Positions 8,882 through 17,241 of a stretch of 64,000 nt of DNA are shown piece after piece. The notes under the pieces were generated by a model, which saw only the letters and a program-made list of their open reading frames with translations, searched no databases and was not told the DNA's origin. The first letter of the stretch is position 1. Each line of letters opens with the position of its first letter. Origin of the DNA: Acidovorax sp. 69 (GTDB lineage Bacteria; Pseudomonadota; Gammaproteobacteria; Burkholderiales; Burkholderiaceae_C). A program made the translations under genes and the position numbers. The stretch covers positions 2,852,501-2,916,500 of the forward strand of contig NZ_PGEP01000001.1 of NCBI RefSeq assembly GCF_002797445.1. Direction: 5' to 3'.

Positions 8882-9886
8882 TTACTTGGCGCCGGGCGTG
8901 TAGAGCTTGTCGAACTGGCCGCCGTCATTGAAGTGCACCTTCTGCGCTTCGGTCAGCGAGCCAAAATACTTGGCCACGGTGAACTGTTTGAGCGGCTTGA
9001 AGGTGGCGGCGTACTTCTTGAGCACGGTTTCCGAACGGGGGCGAATCGCATGCTTGGCAGCGATTTCCTGGGCTTCTTCGGAGTACAGGTAATCCAGATA
9101 GGCCTTGGCCAGCTGGGCTGTGCCCTTCTTGGCGACAGTACGCTCCACCACGGCCACGGGGTTCTCAGCCACCACACTCACCGACGGGTAGATCGCATCG
9201 ACCTTGCCCGCACCAAACTCGCGGTCGATGGAGACCACTTCGGATTCAAACGTGATGAGCACATCGCCCTGGTTGCGCTGCAGGAAGGTCGCCGTGGCAT
9301 CGCGCCCGCCCTTGGCCAGGATGGGGACGTTCTTGTAGAGCTTGCCCACGAACTCGGCAGCCTGCGCCTCCGTGCCACCCTTTTCGCGCACAGCGCCCCA
9401 GGCGGCCAGATACGCGTAGCGGCCGTTGCCACCGGTCTTGGGGTTCACCACGATGACCTGCACACCCGGCTTGATCAGATCGTCCCAGTCCTTGATGCCC
9501 TTGGGGTTGCCGTTGCGCACCAGGAACAGCATGGTCGAGGTGGTGGGCGATGCGTCGTGCGGAAACTTCTTGGCCCAGTCCTTGGCGACCACACCGCTGT
9601 CGGCTAGAAACTGCACGTCGGTGGTGGTGTTCATGGTCACCACATCGGCCGCCAGGCCGTCATTCACGGCGCGCGCCTGGGCGCTGGAGCCCGCGTGCGA
9701 CTGATCGATCTTCACATCCTGACCGGTGGTCTTCTTGTAGTGCGCGGCAAAGGCAACGTTGTAGTCCTTGTAGAACTCGCGGGCCACGTCATACGAAACG
9801 TTCAACAGCGAATTTTGCGCGGCAGCCATGCCGCTGGCAGCCAGGGCCAGGGAGGCCAGAAGGGTCTTGAGTTTCAAAGAAGTCAT
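8882..9886 (-). CDS. cysP: Periplasmic sulfate-binding protein (CysP/Sbp family)
   Basis: 334 residues from the ATG at 9886. A Sec signal peptide (KLKTLLASLALAASGMAAA, cleavage about residue 24) precedes the mature sequence, which opens with the family's LLNVSYDVAREFYKDYN. The segments VVTMNTTTDVQFLAD, NPKTGGNGRYAYLAAWG and the closing AKYFGSLTEAQKVHF are characteristic. The protein captures sulfate and/or thiosulfate in the periplasm and delivers it to CysT/W/A. It is the first gene of the operon, so the promoter is the AT-rich stretch just upstream, which carries the shared sulfur motif at 9940-9959. Confidence 0.96.
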   Translation of the reverse strand: MTSLKLKTLLASLALAASGMAAAQNSLLNVSYDVAREFYKDYNVAFAAHYKKTTGQDVKIDQSHAGSSAQARAVNDGLAADVVTMNTTTDVQFLADSGVVAKDWAKKFPHDASPTTSTMLFLVRNGNPKGIKDWDDLIKPGVQVIVVNPKTGGNGRYAYLAAWGAVREKGGTEAQAAEFVGKLYKNVPILAKGGRDATATFLQRNQGDVLITFESEVVSIDREFGAGKVDAIYPSVSVVAENPVAVVERTVAKKGTAQLAKAYLDYLYSEEAQEIAAKHAIRPRSETVLKKYAATFKPLKQFTVAKYFGSLTEAQKVHFNDGGQFDKLYTPGAK

Positions 9887-9939
9887 GGTGTTGTCGCCCA
9901 AAAATTGCTGGAGATACCGCATTGTGCGGAGGCCTCTTT

Positions 9940-9959
9940 AAAACTCAAAAGAATATATT
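9940..9959 (-). promoter_or_regulatory. CysB-type sulfur-starvation motif upstream of cysP
   Basis: The plus-strand reading is AAAACTCAAAAGAATATATT, 54 bases before the cysP start. The same pattern lies before lsfA, metQ and, with a gap, metN. Read with the gene it is AATATATTCTTTTGAGTTTT, which resembles ATTC-plus-T-rich CysB sites as I remember them from other proteobacteria. The surrounding 60 bases are markedly AT-rich, as expected for the operon promoter. Confidence 0.6.
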
Positions 9960-10064
9960 CTTGTTAATTAATCGTATATTGGCATATAGATTTTTCATCG
10001 TCCCATGAGGGCGACTGCAGACAGACCTGCCCGGATGATCGCCCAGCACGCCAAACTATGAGCC

Positions 10065-10110
10065 AAATCAGCCGTTAGCGCCTATAAATAAAGCGCCAAC
10101 AGCTATAAAT
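10065..10110. repeat. Intergenic dyad repeat
   Basis: TTAGCGCCT, AAAT, AAGCGC (10091-10096) and GCTAT (10102-10106) follow the family order, with one mismatch in the left inner arm and the outer left ATAGC lost. It lies between the cysP promoter region and the stop of the hydrolase gene. Confidence 0.6.
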
Positions 10111-10120
10111 AATATAGCAA

Positions 10121-10705
10121 TCAAATGACTGCGGAGGACAGGTGCACTGACGCTGCGGGCCGCTTCGGCACAGCGGCATGGTCGCCTTCCAGCGACTGCA
10201 GCAGCGCCCAACCCAGGGGCCATTCGCCGTGGCCGGAATCAATGTTGATATGCCCCGCGTTCTGCATGCGCACAAACTCGCTGCCCCAGGCCCGCGCATA
10301 GGCACCCGCCAGGCGGATGGGGCAGTACGGGTCGTTGCTGCTGGCCACCACAATGCTGCGATAGGGCAGCGCGGCATACGGCACAGGGGCAAAGTCGCTC
10401 AGGATGGCGCGGCGTTCGGGGTCGGCCGGGGCCACCAGCAGCGCACCGCACACCCGGGCGGCAGCCTCTGGGCCCATGTGGGTGGTAGCGATGCAGCCCA
10501 GGCTGTGCGCCACGATGACCACGGGGTTCGGCGCGGCGAGCACGGTCTTCTCCAGTTGCCCCACCCAGGCGGAGCGGGTGGGCGTGATCCAGTCGTCCTG
10601 CACCACGCGGCGGGCGTGCGGCAGGCGCTCGGCCCACAGGCTTTGCCAGTGGCCGGGGCCCGAGTCGCGCCAGCCGGGAACGATGATGATGGAGATGGTG
10701 GTCAC
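10121..10705 (-). CDS. RBBP9/YdeN-family serine hydrolase
   Basis: 194 residues, the normal size for this compact alpha/beta hydrolase family. It starts ISIIIVPGWRDSGPGHWQSLW, the RBBP9/YdeN signature with the oxyanion Trp. The nucleophile is S68 in VAHSLGC, the acid is the Asp of SSNDPYCP and the catalytic His is in NAGHINIDSG. No signal peptide is present, so it is cytoplasmic. The natural substrate of the family is unsettled; carboxylesterase activity is usual. It follows lsfA on the same strand after 58 bases, so it may be co-expressed under sulfur limitation. That link is inference from position. Confidence 0.88.
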   Translation of the reverse strand: MTTISIIIVPGWRDSGPGHWQSLWAERLPHARRVVQDDWITPTRSAWVGQLEKTVLAAPNPVVIVAHSLGCIATTHMGPEAAARVCGALLVAPADPERRAILSDFAPVPYAALPYRSIVVASSNDPYCPIRLAGAYARAWGSEFVRMQNAGHINIDSGHGEWPLGWALLQSLEGDHAAVPKRPAASVHLSSAVI

Positions 10706-10763
10706 AAGGCAAATCAGGCCGGGCCCGCCTTGGCGAGCCCCTGGTCTTTGGAGGATGGCTGGG

Positions 10764-11411
10764 TTACTTGTTGGGCTGCGGCGTGATGCGCAGATAAGGG
10801 CGCACGGCCTTGAAGCCCTTGGGGAAACGCTGGGCGATTTCGGCCGGGTCTTGAAGGCTCGGCACGATGATCACGTCGTCGCCATCCTTCCAGTTGGCAG
10901 GCGTGGCCACCTTGTGGCTGTCGGTGAGCTGCAGCGAGTCGATCACGCGCAGGATCTCGTCGAAATTGCGGCCCGTGCTGGCCGGGTAGGTGAAGGTGGT
11001 ACGGATCGTTTTTTTGGGGTCGATGATGAACACGCTGCGCACCGTGACCGTGACCGTGGTCGATGCGTTGGGGTGGATCATGTCGTACAGGTCGGCCACC
11101 TTCTTGTCCGCGTCGGCGAGTATGGGGAAGTTGACGGTGGTGTTTTGCGTCTCGTTGATGTCGCCCACCCAGCGGTAGTGCGAATCCACGGGGTCCACGC
11201 TCACGGCGATGGGCTTGACATTGCGCTTGGCGAACTCGGCGGCCAGGGCGGCGGTCTTGCCCAATTCGGTGGTGCACACGGGCGTGAAGTCGGCCGGGTG
11301 CGAGAACAGCACCACCCACGAGTCACCCGCCCATTCGTGAAAACGGAGGGTGCCGACGGTTGATTCCTGGGTGAAGTCTGGGGCGATATCGCCGAGGCGC
11401 AGGGTGGCCAT
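10764..11411 (-). CDS. lsfA: 1-Cys peroxiredoxin, LsfA type
   Basis: 215 residues. The peroxidatic Cys is C46 in the PVCTTEL motif (the more usual residue there is PVCTTE), and the C-terminal dimerisation domain (GDDVIIVPSLQDPAEIAQRFP) marks the 1-Cys Prx6 subfamily; no resolving Cys is present. Such enzymes reduce hydrogen peroxide and organic peroxides. In Pseudomonas, LsfA is known as a low-sulfur-induced protein, and this copy carries the same upstream motif as cysP. The ATG at 11411 is supported by the conserved start LRLGDIAPDF. Expression under sulfate starvation is a prediction from the motif plus that knowledge. Confidence 0.92.
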   Translation of the reverse strand: MATLRLGDIAPDFTQESTVGTLRFHEWAGDSWVVLFSHPADFTPVCTTELGKTAALAAEFAKRNVKPIAVSVDPVDSHYRWVGDINETQNTTVNFPILADADKKVADLYDMIHPNASTTVTVTVRSVFIIDPKKTIRTTFTYPASTGRNFDEILRVIDSLQLTDSHKVATPANWKDGDDVIIVPSLQDPAEIAQRFPKGFKAVRPYLRITPQPNK

Positions 11412-11459
11412 GTCAATGCTCCTTCAATGGGTTGAAAGGCATTGTGTGATGGGGCCTTT

Positions 11460-11479
11460 AAAACCCAAACGAATATATT
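11460..11479 (-). promoter_or_regulatory. CysB-type sulfur-starvation motif upstream of lsfA
   Basis: Plus-strand AAAACCCAAACGAATATATT, 49 bases before the lsfA start. It matches the cysP site at 18 of 20 positions, and the preceding GGCC-T-TT-A is shared too. The rest of the 227-base gap to the next gene holds nothing else I can assign. Confidence 0.62.
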
Positions 11480-11638
11480 GCTCTTACTTAATCGCCAAAT
11501 CGTCTATCAGCAGACCGACTGCGGCGGGCATCAACCCGCTGATGAACGTCAGACATGGTTTTTTTGCTGAAGGCTTAACCCCATTCAGCCACCCCGTTCG
11601 TTTCACCCAGCACCACCACTTTTTTTGATGGAGCTGCC

Positions 11639-12562
11639 ATGAAACCCCGTTTCCTCACCCTCTCTGCCCTGACGGCACTCACTGCACTGCTGGGCCTGAC
11701 CAGCGTCCCCGCCCAGGCCATTGGCCGCCTGGCCGATGTCACCATCGTGGACCGGGACACCGGCGCCACATTGCCGGTGCATTACGCCCAGGGTGAATAC
11801 TGGGTGGCCGGACGGCCCGGAGCGCGCTATGCCATCACGGTACGCAACCGTTCGGGTGAACGGGTGCTGGCCGTGCCTTCGGTCGACGGGGTCAATGTGC
11901 TCAGCGGCGAGACCGCCGCCTGGGACCAGCGCGGTTACGTGTTCTCGGCCTACGAGCGCTACCAGATCACCGGCTGGCGCAAGAGCAGCAGCGAGGTCGC
12001 CGCGTTTGAGTTCGCCCACATTGCCAACGCCTACGCCAGCCGCACGGGCCGCCCCGCCCATGTGGGGGTGATTGGTGTGGCGCTGTTTCGCGAACAGCCG
12101 CCCGTGCTGGCGCCCGCCATCACGCCCGAGCCGTACAGCCCCCACCAACGCCGCGACAGCAGCAGCAACAACAGCGGTGCAAGCGGCAGCAGCCTGGGGC
12201 GCCTGCGCGAGGAGCCTGCGCCCATCCTGCCCTCGCCCGCAGCGCCTGCGGCAGCGGCGGCCGCCCCGCAGTCGGAGGCCGAGTCCTCTGCACGGTCCAT
12301 GTCGGCGGACAGCATGGCCAAAACCGCCCCCATGCCATCGGCCAAACTGGGCACGGCCCATGGCCAGCGCGAGACATCCATCGTCTCGCACACCACGTTC
12401 ACACGCCTGCAAGAGCAGCCCAACGAAGTCATCAGCATCCGCTACGACAGCCGCGAGAACCTGCTCGCCAGTGGCGTGATCCGCGAACCCATTGCCCGGC
12501 CGCACATGCCCCGCGCTTTTCCGCAGTCCGACAACCTGTCGTACGTGCCCAACCCACGGTAA
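11639..12562 (+). CDS. Secreted protein of unknown function, partner of ECF sigma operon
   Basis: 307 residues. A Sec signal peptide (FLTLSALTALTALLGLTSVPAQA, cleavage near residue 27) is followed by a compact domain (about 28-145) with strands such as DVTIVDRDTGATLPVHY and YWVAGRPGARYAITVRNRSGERVLAV, which looks like a beta-sandwich. After it comes a low-complexity linker rich in Ser, Pro and Ala (about 165-240) and a short conserved-looking tail (ISIRYDSRENLLASGVI). GGAG lies six bases before the ATG. It is 11 bases upstream of an ECF sigma gene on the same strand, so it is probably part of that regulatory unit, as target or envelope sensor. No family recognised. Confidence 0.75.
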   Translation: MKPRFLTLSALTALTALLGLTSVPAQAIGRLADVTIVDRDTGATLPVHYAQGEYWVAGRPGARYAITVRNRSGERVLAVPSVDGVNVLSGETAAWDQRGYVFSAYERYQITGWRKSSSEVAAFEFAHIANAYASRTGRPAHVGVIGVALFREQPPVLAPAITPEPYSPHQRRDSSSNNSGASGSSLGRLREEPAPILPSPAAPAAAAAAPQSEAESSARSMSADSMAKTAPMPSAKLGTAHGQRETSIVSHTTFTRLQEQPNEVISIRYDSRENLLASGVIREPIARPHMPRAFPQSDNLSYVPNPR

Positions 12563-12573
12563 GCCCAAAGAAG

Positions 12574-13206
12574 GTGTCACCGGTCGCGCGCCAGTGCATG
12601 GGGGCCTCGCATAATGTCCCAGTGCCCACCGCCCCACCTTCCGACGATACCGACGAGACCTTGATGCTGCGGTACGCCAGGGGCGACCTGGGCGCGTTCG
12701 ACCAGCTCTACGGCCGGCACGAACTGGCGGTTTGGCGGTTTGTGTTTCGCAGCGTCAAGGTGCAGGCCGTGGCCGACGATTTGCTGCAGGACGTGTGGTT
12801 TGCCGTGGCGCGCAACGCTGGCACATATGAGGTCAAGGCCCGGTTCCGTACCTGGTTGTTCACCCTGGCACACCACCGGCTGGTGGACCATCTGCGCACC
12901 GCCAAAAACCACACCAGCCTGGATGCCAGCGACGATGACGCGCGCAGTCTGGCCGACACGCTGGTGGCCGACTCCGGCTTCGGGCCCGTGCGGCAATGGC
13001 AATCCCGCGAGCAGGCCGCTGCCCTGATCGCCGCCGTGGAGCGCTTGCCACTGGAGCAGCGAGAGGCTTTCTTGCTGCAGGCCGAGGGCGACCTCAGCGT
13101 GCAGGAGATCGCGGAAGCCACCGGCGTCAATTTTGAAACCGCCAAGAGCCGCCTTCGTTACGCGCGGGCCAGCCTTCGTGTTCAGCTAAAGGAATTTGCA
13201 CCATGA
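12574..13206 (+). CDS. ECF-subfamily RNA polymerase sigma factor
   Basis: Up to 210 residues. Region 2 is clear (LMLRYARGDLGAFDQLYGRH, then DDLLQDVWFAV and the promoter-melting RFRTWLFTLAHHRLVDHLR). Region 4 carries the helix-turn-helix (LPLEQREAFLLQAEGDLSVQ, then EIAEATGVNFETAKSRLRYAR). ECF factors redirect RNA polymerase to envelope or stress promoters and are held by a membrane anti-sigma. The start is uncertain: GTG 12574, ATG 12598 and GTG 12622 are all in frame, and the last leaves the shortest extension before region 2. The stop overlaps the next gene by four bases (ATGA), typical of a sigma/anti-sigma pair. Confidence 0.93.
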   Translation: MSPVARQCMGASHNVPVPTAPPSDDTDETLMLRYARGDLGAFDQLYGRHELAVWRFVFRSVKVQAVADDLLQDVWFAVARNAGTYEVKARFRTWLFTLAHHRLVDHLRTAKNHTSLDASDDDARSLADTLVADSGFGPVRQWQSREQAAALIAAVERLPLEQREAFLLQAEGDLSVQEIAEATGVNFETAKSRLRYARASLRVQLKEFAP

Positions 13207-14243
13207 GCGCGCCAGACGACGAATGGGTCCGCCGATACCGCGACGCCAGCGAGCAGGAGGGCGCCCGCCCCGGCGCCCATGTGCGCGACGCCGTGCGGGC
13301 CCATGCGCAGATGGTGGCCGCAGCCCCCGAGCCTGCGGCACCCACTGGCGCGCGCACCGCAGCCAACCAAACGCGCTGGAAGATCTCGGCCCTGGCCACC
13401 GTGGCCGTAGTGGGCCTGACCGGCTTGCTGATGCTGCAGTTTGAGCGCGGCACGCCCGAAGAAAGAGACACCGCTTTCAGCCACCGCCGGGCCGAGTCCC
13501 CCGCGCCGGCCGAATTACCCCCCTCTGCCCCCTTGGCAACGCCTGCAGCAGAACCCCCATCGGCAACACCACCAGCCCCTGCTGGACCGCCGGACCGCGC
13601 CCGCAACACCACCAACACAGCAGCCGGGGCCATGGCCCCCAAGCCCGCCACCCCCGAGCCCCTGGCCAAGGCCGCGCCTGCGCCAACCCCTGCGCCGGTC
13701 CCCGCTCCCGCTGCTGCTGTCGATGCCTTGCCCGCGCCCCGCATCGCCGGGGCGATGTCAGGGTTTCCCGCTTCACCGCCCGCTGCCATGGCGCCAGAGG
13801 CTGAAAGGCGCGCGCGCCCGGCAGTCCCTGCAGAGCCCGCCCTCAAGGACGTAGCGCCAGCGCCCCAAGCGGCTGCAGCCGCAGCCCCCCACAGCCCGCT
13901 GTCCGACACCATGGCCCGCGACGACCGCGCTGCAGCCGCCGCACCGCTACCAAAGAGCCTCGGCGATTCGTTGCCAGGCAGTGTTTGGGATGCGGCACGC
14001 GCAGGCAACACCTTGCAGGTGGAAAACCTCATTCACCAGGGCGTCTCCGTGGATGCCCGTGACAACCACAGCAGGACGGCACTGATGCTGGCAGCCATGA
14101 ACGGCCACACCGCAACCATCCAGAAGCTCCTGACCCTGGGCGCCAACCCGGCACTGGTGGACCGCGACGGCCTGAGCGCCGCGCAATGGGCCCGGCAGCG
14201 GGGGCACAGTCACATTGCCGACTTGTTGGATGCGGCACGCTGA
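13203..14243 (+). CDS. Putative anti-sigma factor with C-terminal ankyrin repeats
   Basis: 346 residues. The first 58 residues are a short cytoplasmic part (DDEWVRRYRDASEQEG) whose length and position fit a small anti-sigma domain. One membrane helix spans about 61-79 (ISALATVAVVGLTGLLMLQF). Then comes a long Ala/Pro/Glu-rich linker (about 90-255), and the last 85 residues form two to three ankyrin repeats (ARAGNTLQVENLIHQGVSVD, RTALMLAAMNGHTATIQKLL, GLSAAQWARQRGHSHIADLL). The topology puts the ankyrin repeats in the periplasm. Its start overlaps the sigma gene, so an anti-sigma role is the natural reading, though no ZAS Cys/His motif is visible. Its function is inferred from position and architecture. 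Confidence 0.75.
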   Translation: MSAPDDEWVRRYRDASEQEGARPGAHVRDAVRAHAQMVAAAPEPAAPTGARTAANQTRWKISALATVAVVGLTGLLMLQFERGTPEERDTAFSHRRAESPAPAELPPSAPLATPAAEPPSATPPAPAGPPDRARNTTNTAAGAMAPKPATPEPLAKAAPAPTPAPVPAPAAAVDALPAPRIAGAMSGFPASPPAAMAPEAERRARPAVPAEPALKDVAPAPQAAAAAAPHSPLSDTMARDDRAAAAAPLPKSLGDSLPGSVWDAARAGNTLQVENLIHQGVSVDARDNHSRTALMLAAMNGHTATIQKLLTLGANPALVDRDGLSAAQWARQRGHSHIADLLDAAR

Positions 14244-14310
14244 GCACCGCTACAACGGGCTCAGCCCGAACAGACGTCAATGACCCGGTGCAAATCCGCG
14301 CCGACCCGCC

Positions 14311-15180
14311 TCAAAACCGCACCGCTTCAAACGCCGGATGCAGTTCGTCGATCCAGTGGTCCAGCTCGTCCTGCGTCACATGCAGGTGCGCCATGCAGGC
14401 CTCGCCATGCAACAGCCATTCGCGCGTGGGCGCCAGGCCCTCGTGCTGGTTGACCAAAAACTCGGCCAGCAGGCCCAGGGCCACCAGGTGGCGCACGGTG
14501 GGCACGAAACGCTCGTCGTTCAGGCACGTAAAGTCGTGGTGCAGCCAGATGGCCTGGGCCACATCGCCCGGCAGGTGCCAGGTGCGCGCCACGATGGCGC
14601 CCATCACGGCGTGATCGGTGCGGTGGCTGGCGTTTTCGGTCTGGGTGAAGGTGCGGTCCTTGCGGGCCAGGGCCTCGGTCACCGTGCCTGCGTAGCCGCG
14701 CACGGCCTTCACCAGCACGGGCATGCCCACATGGCAAAACAGCCCGAAGCTGTAGCCCAGGCCCGGATCAAAGCTGTAGAGCTGGTGGCCAATGTGTTCG
14801 CAGGCAATGGCGCGGCGCTGGGAGCTTTCCCAGAAATGCTCCAGCAGCGGCGAGCGCACCTGCAAGGCATTGCGGGTGATGAAGGCCGACAGCAGCTCCA
14901 CCGCAGGCTGCAGCCCCAGCACCGTGAGCGCCATGCCCACCGTCTGCACCGGCTGGGCCAGGCCATACAGCGGGCTGTTGGCCAGCCGCATCACGGCGGC
15001 GGCCAGGGCCACGTCCGACGATGCCAGTTGGTCCAGCGCCACGGAGTCCAGCTCCGGTTCCGCCACGATCTTCTGCAGGCGCAGCAACGATTCGGGGCAC
15101 GGAGGAATCACGATCGCGCGCACCGCAGGGTGTACGCGGGCTTGCCGGATGTCTTGATCGATGGGGTGTGGAGCGGTCAC
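14311..15180 (-). CDS. HDOD-domain protein
   Basis: 289 residues from the GTG at 15180, which has CGAGGA about six bases before it. The HDOD domain (about residues 20-220) is recognisable from IPPCPESLLRLQKIVAEPEL, VALAAAVMRLANSPLYG and QTVGMALTVLGLQPAVELL. HDOD domains resemble HD phosphohydrolases but usually lack the metal ligands; they act as signalling scaffolds, often in chemotaxis or second-messenger systems. The second half keeps HD-like His residues (SHRTDHAVMG, AIWLHHDF), so weak metal binding is not excluded. It stands alone, convergent with the ankyrin gene. Confidence 0.85.
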   Translation of the reverse strand: MTAPHPIDQDIRQARVHPAVRAIVIPPCPESLLRLQKIVAEPELDSVALDQLASSDVALAAAVMRLANSPLYGLAQPVQTVGMALTVLGLQPAVELLSAFITRNALQVRSPLLEHFWESSQRRAIACEHIGHQLYSFDPGLGYSFGLFCHVGMPVLVKAVRGYAGTVTEALARKDRTFTQTENASHRTDHAVMGAIVARTWHLPGDVAQAIWLHHDFTCLNDERFVPTVRHLVALGLLAEFLVNQHEGLAPTREWLLHGEACMAHLHVTQDELDHWIDELHPAFEAVRF

Positions 15181-15376
15181 GAAAAATCCTCGGGCCGCCG
15201 CGTGCGCAGAACACACGGACGGGGGCAGCCCGAACAGTTGCAATTCGTTGCATTGTGGCGCCAAAAAGTGCTGTGCCGATGCAGCCCAGGCGGCATGTGG
15301 TCTTTGCCACAGCCTGCTGAATCAGCGCTCAGTCTGCGCCCAGCGAGCGCTTGGGGGCCGTGCTTCCCCCATACCG

Positions 15377-16324
15377 TCAGATATTCGCCCCATCCACCCC
15401 TTGCAGCGCCTGGCGCGTACTCAGGCTGCTGCGCCCGGGCATGGCCTCACCCAGGTAATCCAGAAACCGCCGTACGGCGGGAGACAGCCCCCGACGCGAC
15501 GGAAACACCGCATGCACGATGGCGGGCGCTGGCGCCCAGTCGGGCAACACGCGCACCAGCTTGCGCTCGCGCATCTCGTCCTGGCACATGTAGTCGGGCA
15601 TCCAGCACACGCCGGTGCCGGCCACGGCGGCGTATTTGAGCGTGAGCAGGTCGTCGGCCACGTAGCGCGGCGTGTGCTGCACCACCTGGTGCACGCCGCC
15701 CGGGCCGATCAGGTTCCAGGTTGATCGGCCATCGGGGGCGGACATGGCGATGCTGTCGAGCTTGGCCAGGTCGTCCAGCGTCTTGGGGGTGCCCTGGCGG
15801 ATCAGCAGCTCGGGGCTGGCGACCAGGATCTGCGTGGTGTGGTCCAGTCGCTTGACGACCATGCTGCCGCTGTCGTCCACCGAAGGGCGCACGCGCAGCG
15901 CCACGTCGATGCCCTCCTCCACCAGATTCACCGCGCGGTTGCTCACCAGCATGTCGATGCGCACTTCGGGGTACTGGGCCAGAAACCGGGGCATCAGCTC
16001 GGCCACCACGGTCTGCGCCAGCGTCACCGGGCAGCTCACGCGGATGGTGCCGCGCGGTGTGGTCTGCACCTGGGCCACCGTGTCGGCCGCCGCCTGGGCC
16101 GATTCGCGCATGGCCTGGCAGTGGCGCAAATACGCCTCGCCCACCTCGGTCAGCGAGAGCTTGCGGGTGGTGCGCTGCAGCAGGCGCACGCCCAGCTGCG
16201 TTTCCAGGTCAGACACCCGCCGGGACAGGCGCGATTTGGGGATGCCGAGGGCGCGGCCCGCAGCGGCAAAGCCGCCCCGCTCCACCACTTCGGCGAAATA
16301 CAGCATGTCGTTGAGGTCTTGCAT
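15377..16324 (-). CDS. LysR-family regulator divergent from azoR
   Basis: 315 residues, full length. The N-terminal winged helix-turn-helix is clear ([35 protein letters not shown]), and the effector domain follows ([24 protein letters not shown]). It is in the group whose members control quinone- or electrophile-responsive reductases beside them. It is divergent from azoR across 144 bases that contain a perfect 16-base palindrome, so it most probably regulates azoR and itself. The inducer is not determinable from sequence. Confidence 0.9.
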   Translation of the reverse strand: MQDLNDMLYFAEVVERGGFAAAGRALGIPKSRLSRRVSDLETQLGVRLLQRTTRKLSLTEVGEAYLRHCQAMRESAQAAADTVAQVQTTPRGTIRVSCPVTLAQTVVAELMPRFLAQYPEVRIDMLVSNRAVNLVEEGIDVALRVRPSVDDSGSMVVKRLDHTTQILVASPELLIRQGTPKTLDDLAKLDSIAMSAPDGRSTWNLIGPGGVHQVVQHTPRYVADDLLTLKYAAVAGTGVCWMPDYMCQDEMRERKLVRVLPDWAPAPAIVHAVFPSRRGLSPAVRRFLDYLGEAMPGRSSLSTRQALQGVDGANI

Positions 16325-16348
16325 GGACGGGTCCGTAACACTTCAATC

Positions 16349-16364
16349 GTTCTATGGATAGAAC
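16349..16364. promoter_or_regulatory. Perfect palindrome, likely LysR operator between LysR gene and azoR
   Basis: GTTCTAT-GG-ATAGAAC is an exact inverted repeat with two central bases, 25 bases from the LysR start codon and 105 bases from azoR. The right side continues into a second partial half-site (AATCTATCG). The T-N11-A spacing expected of LysR operators is present inside it. Confidence 0.72.
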
Positions 16365-16468
16365 AATCTATCGCAAGTTCCCCACCTTATCAACAATTGG
16401 ATGAACAACCACAATTGATTCCATGGCCACACGCTGTGGCTCCACCCACAGACCCCCAGGAGTTTTCC

Positions 16469-17113
16469 ATGCAACTGCTTCACATCGACTCTGCCATCAC
16501 CGGTGAACAATCCGTGTCCCGCCAACTGACCGCCCGCACCGTGGCGTCCTGGCAAGCCAGCCACCCCGGTACCCAAGTCGACTACCTGGACCTGGCCGCA
16601 CAGGCCCCTTCGCACCTGTCGGTGGAATCGCTGGGCTTTCGCACCGGACAGGCCGCTGCCACCGAGGTGGAACGCAATGAAAACGCACTGTCTGAAGCGC
16701 TGGTGAGCCAGTTCCTGGCGGCCGACGTGATCGTGATCGGCGCACCCCTGTACAACTTCTCCATCCCCAGCCAGCTCAAGGCCTGGATCGACCGCATCGC
16801 CCAAACGGGCCGCACCTTCAAGTACACCGACAAGGGCCCCGTTGGCCTGGCCGGTGGCAAGACAGTGATCGTGGCGTCCACCCGTGGCGGCGTGTACTCG
16901 ACCAGCGAAGGCGGCCAGTCCATGGAGCACCAGGAGAGCTATCTGAAGGTGGTGTTCGGCTTCTTCGGCATCACCGACGTGCGCTTTGTGCGTGCCGAAG
17001 GCGTGGCCATGGGCCCGGACGCCAAGGCGGCCGCACTGGCCTCGGCCGAGCGTGAAATCACCGCCAGCACCAGCGAAGCCGCCAACCAGGCCCGCGTGTC
17101 GCAGGCTGCGTAA
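16469..17113 (+). CDS. azoR: FMN-dependent NADH azoreductase / quinone reductase
   Basis: 214 residues from the ATG at 16469, with AGGAG seven bases upstream. The flavodoxin-like fold shows the phosphate loop [18 protein letters not shown], the FMN contact [18 protein letters not shown] and STRGGVYS. AzoR homodimers reduce azo dyes and quinones by two-electron transfer from NADH and protect against thiol and quinone stress in the cytoplasm. It is divergent from a LysR gene with a palindromic operator between them. Length and motifs are canonical. Confidence 0.93.
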   Translation: MQLLHIDSAITGEQSVSRQLTARTVASWQASHPGTQVDYLDLAAQAPSHLSVESLGFRTGQAAATEVERNENALSEALVSQFLAADVIVIGAPLYNFSIPSQLKAWIDRIAQTGRTFKYTDKGPVGLAGGKTVIVASTRGGVYSTSEGGQSMEHQESYLKVVFGFFGITDVRFVRAEGVAMGPDAKAAALASAEREITASTSEAANQARVSQAA

Positions 17114-17152
17114 ATTGCGCCACGGGGCGCAAGCCCTGCGGAGTTTTCCTCA

Positions 17153-17173
17153 AACCCGGCCCCGTGCCGGGTT
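17153..17173 (+). terminator. Possible weak terminator after azoR
   Basis: AACCCGGC and GCCGGGTT form an eight-pair GC-rich hairpin with a five-base loop, 40 bases after the azoR stop. No T run follows, so it could stabilise the 3' end rather than terminate. Confidence 0.35.
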
Positions 17174-17189
17174 GGGTGCATTATCCATA

Positions 17190-17237
17190 AAAATAGCCTC
17201 AAGCGCTTATTCAATAAGCACCAGAAGCTATCATTTT
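17190..17237. repeat. Intergenic dyad repeat
   Basis: AAATAGC, then AAGCGCTTATT, then AATAAGCACCAGAAGCTAT followed by a T run. Outer arms ATAGC/GCTAT are intact and the right inner arm has one change. It lies between azoR and the convergent EAL gene and could add to transcription termination. Confidence 0.65.
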
Positions 17238-17241
17238 TGAA

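Noticed and set aside
8854..8928. 25-codon upstream extension of cysT
   Set aside because: It would overlap the end of cysP and adds only Ser/Thr/Pro-rich residues before the conserved start.
14256..14268. CGGGC-TCA-GCCCG hairpin after the ankyrin gene as terminator
   Set aside because: Only five pairs and no T run, so too weak to call.
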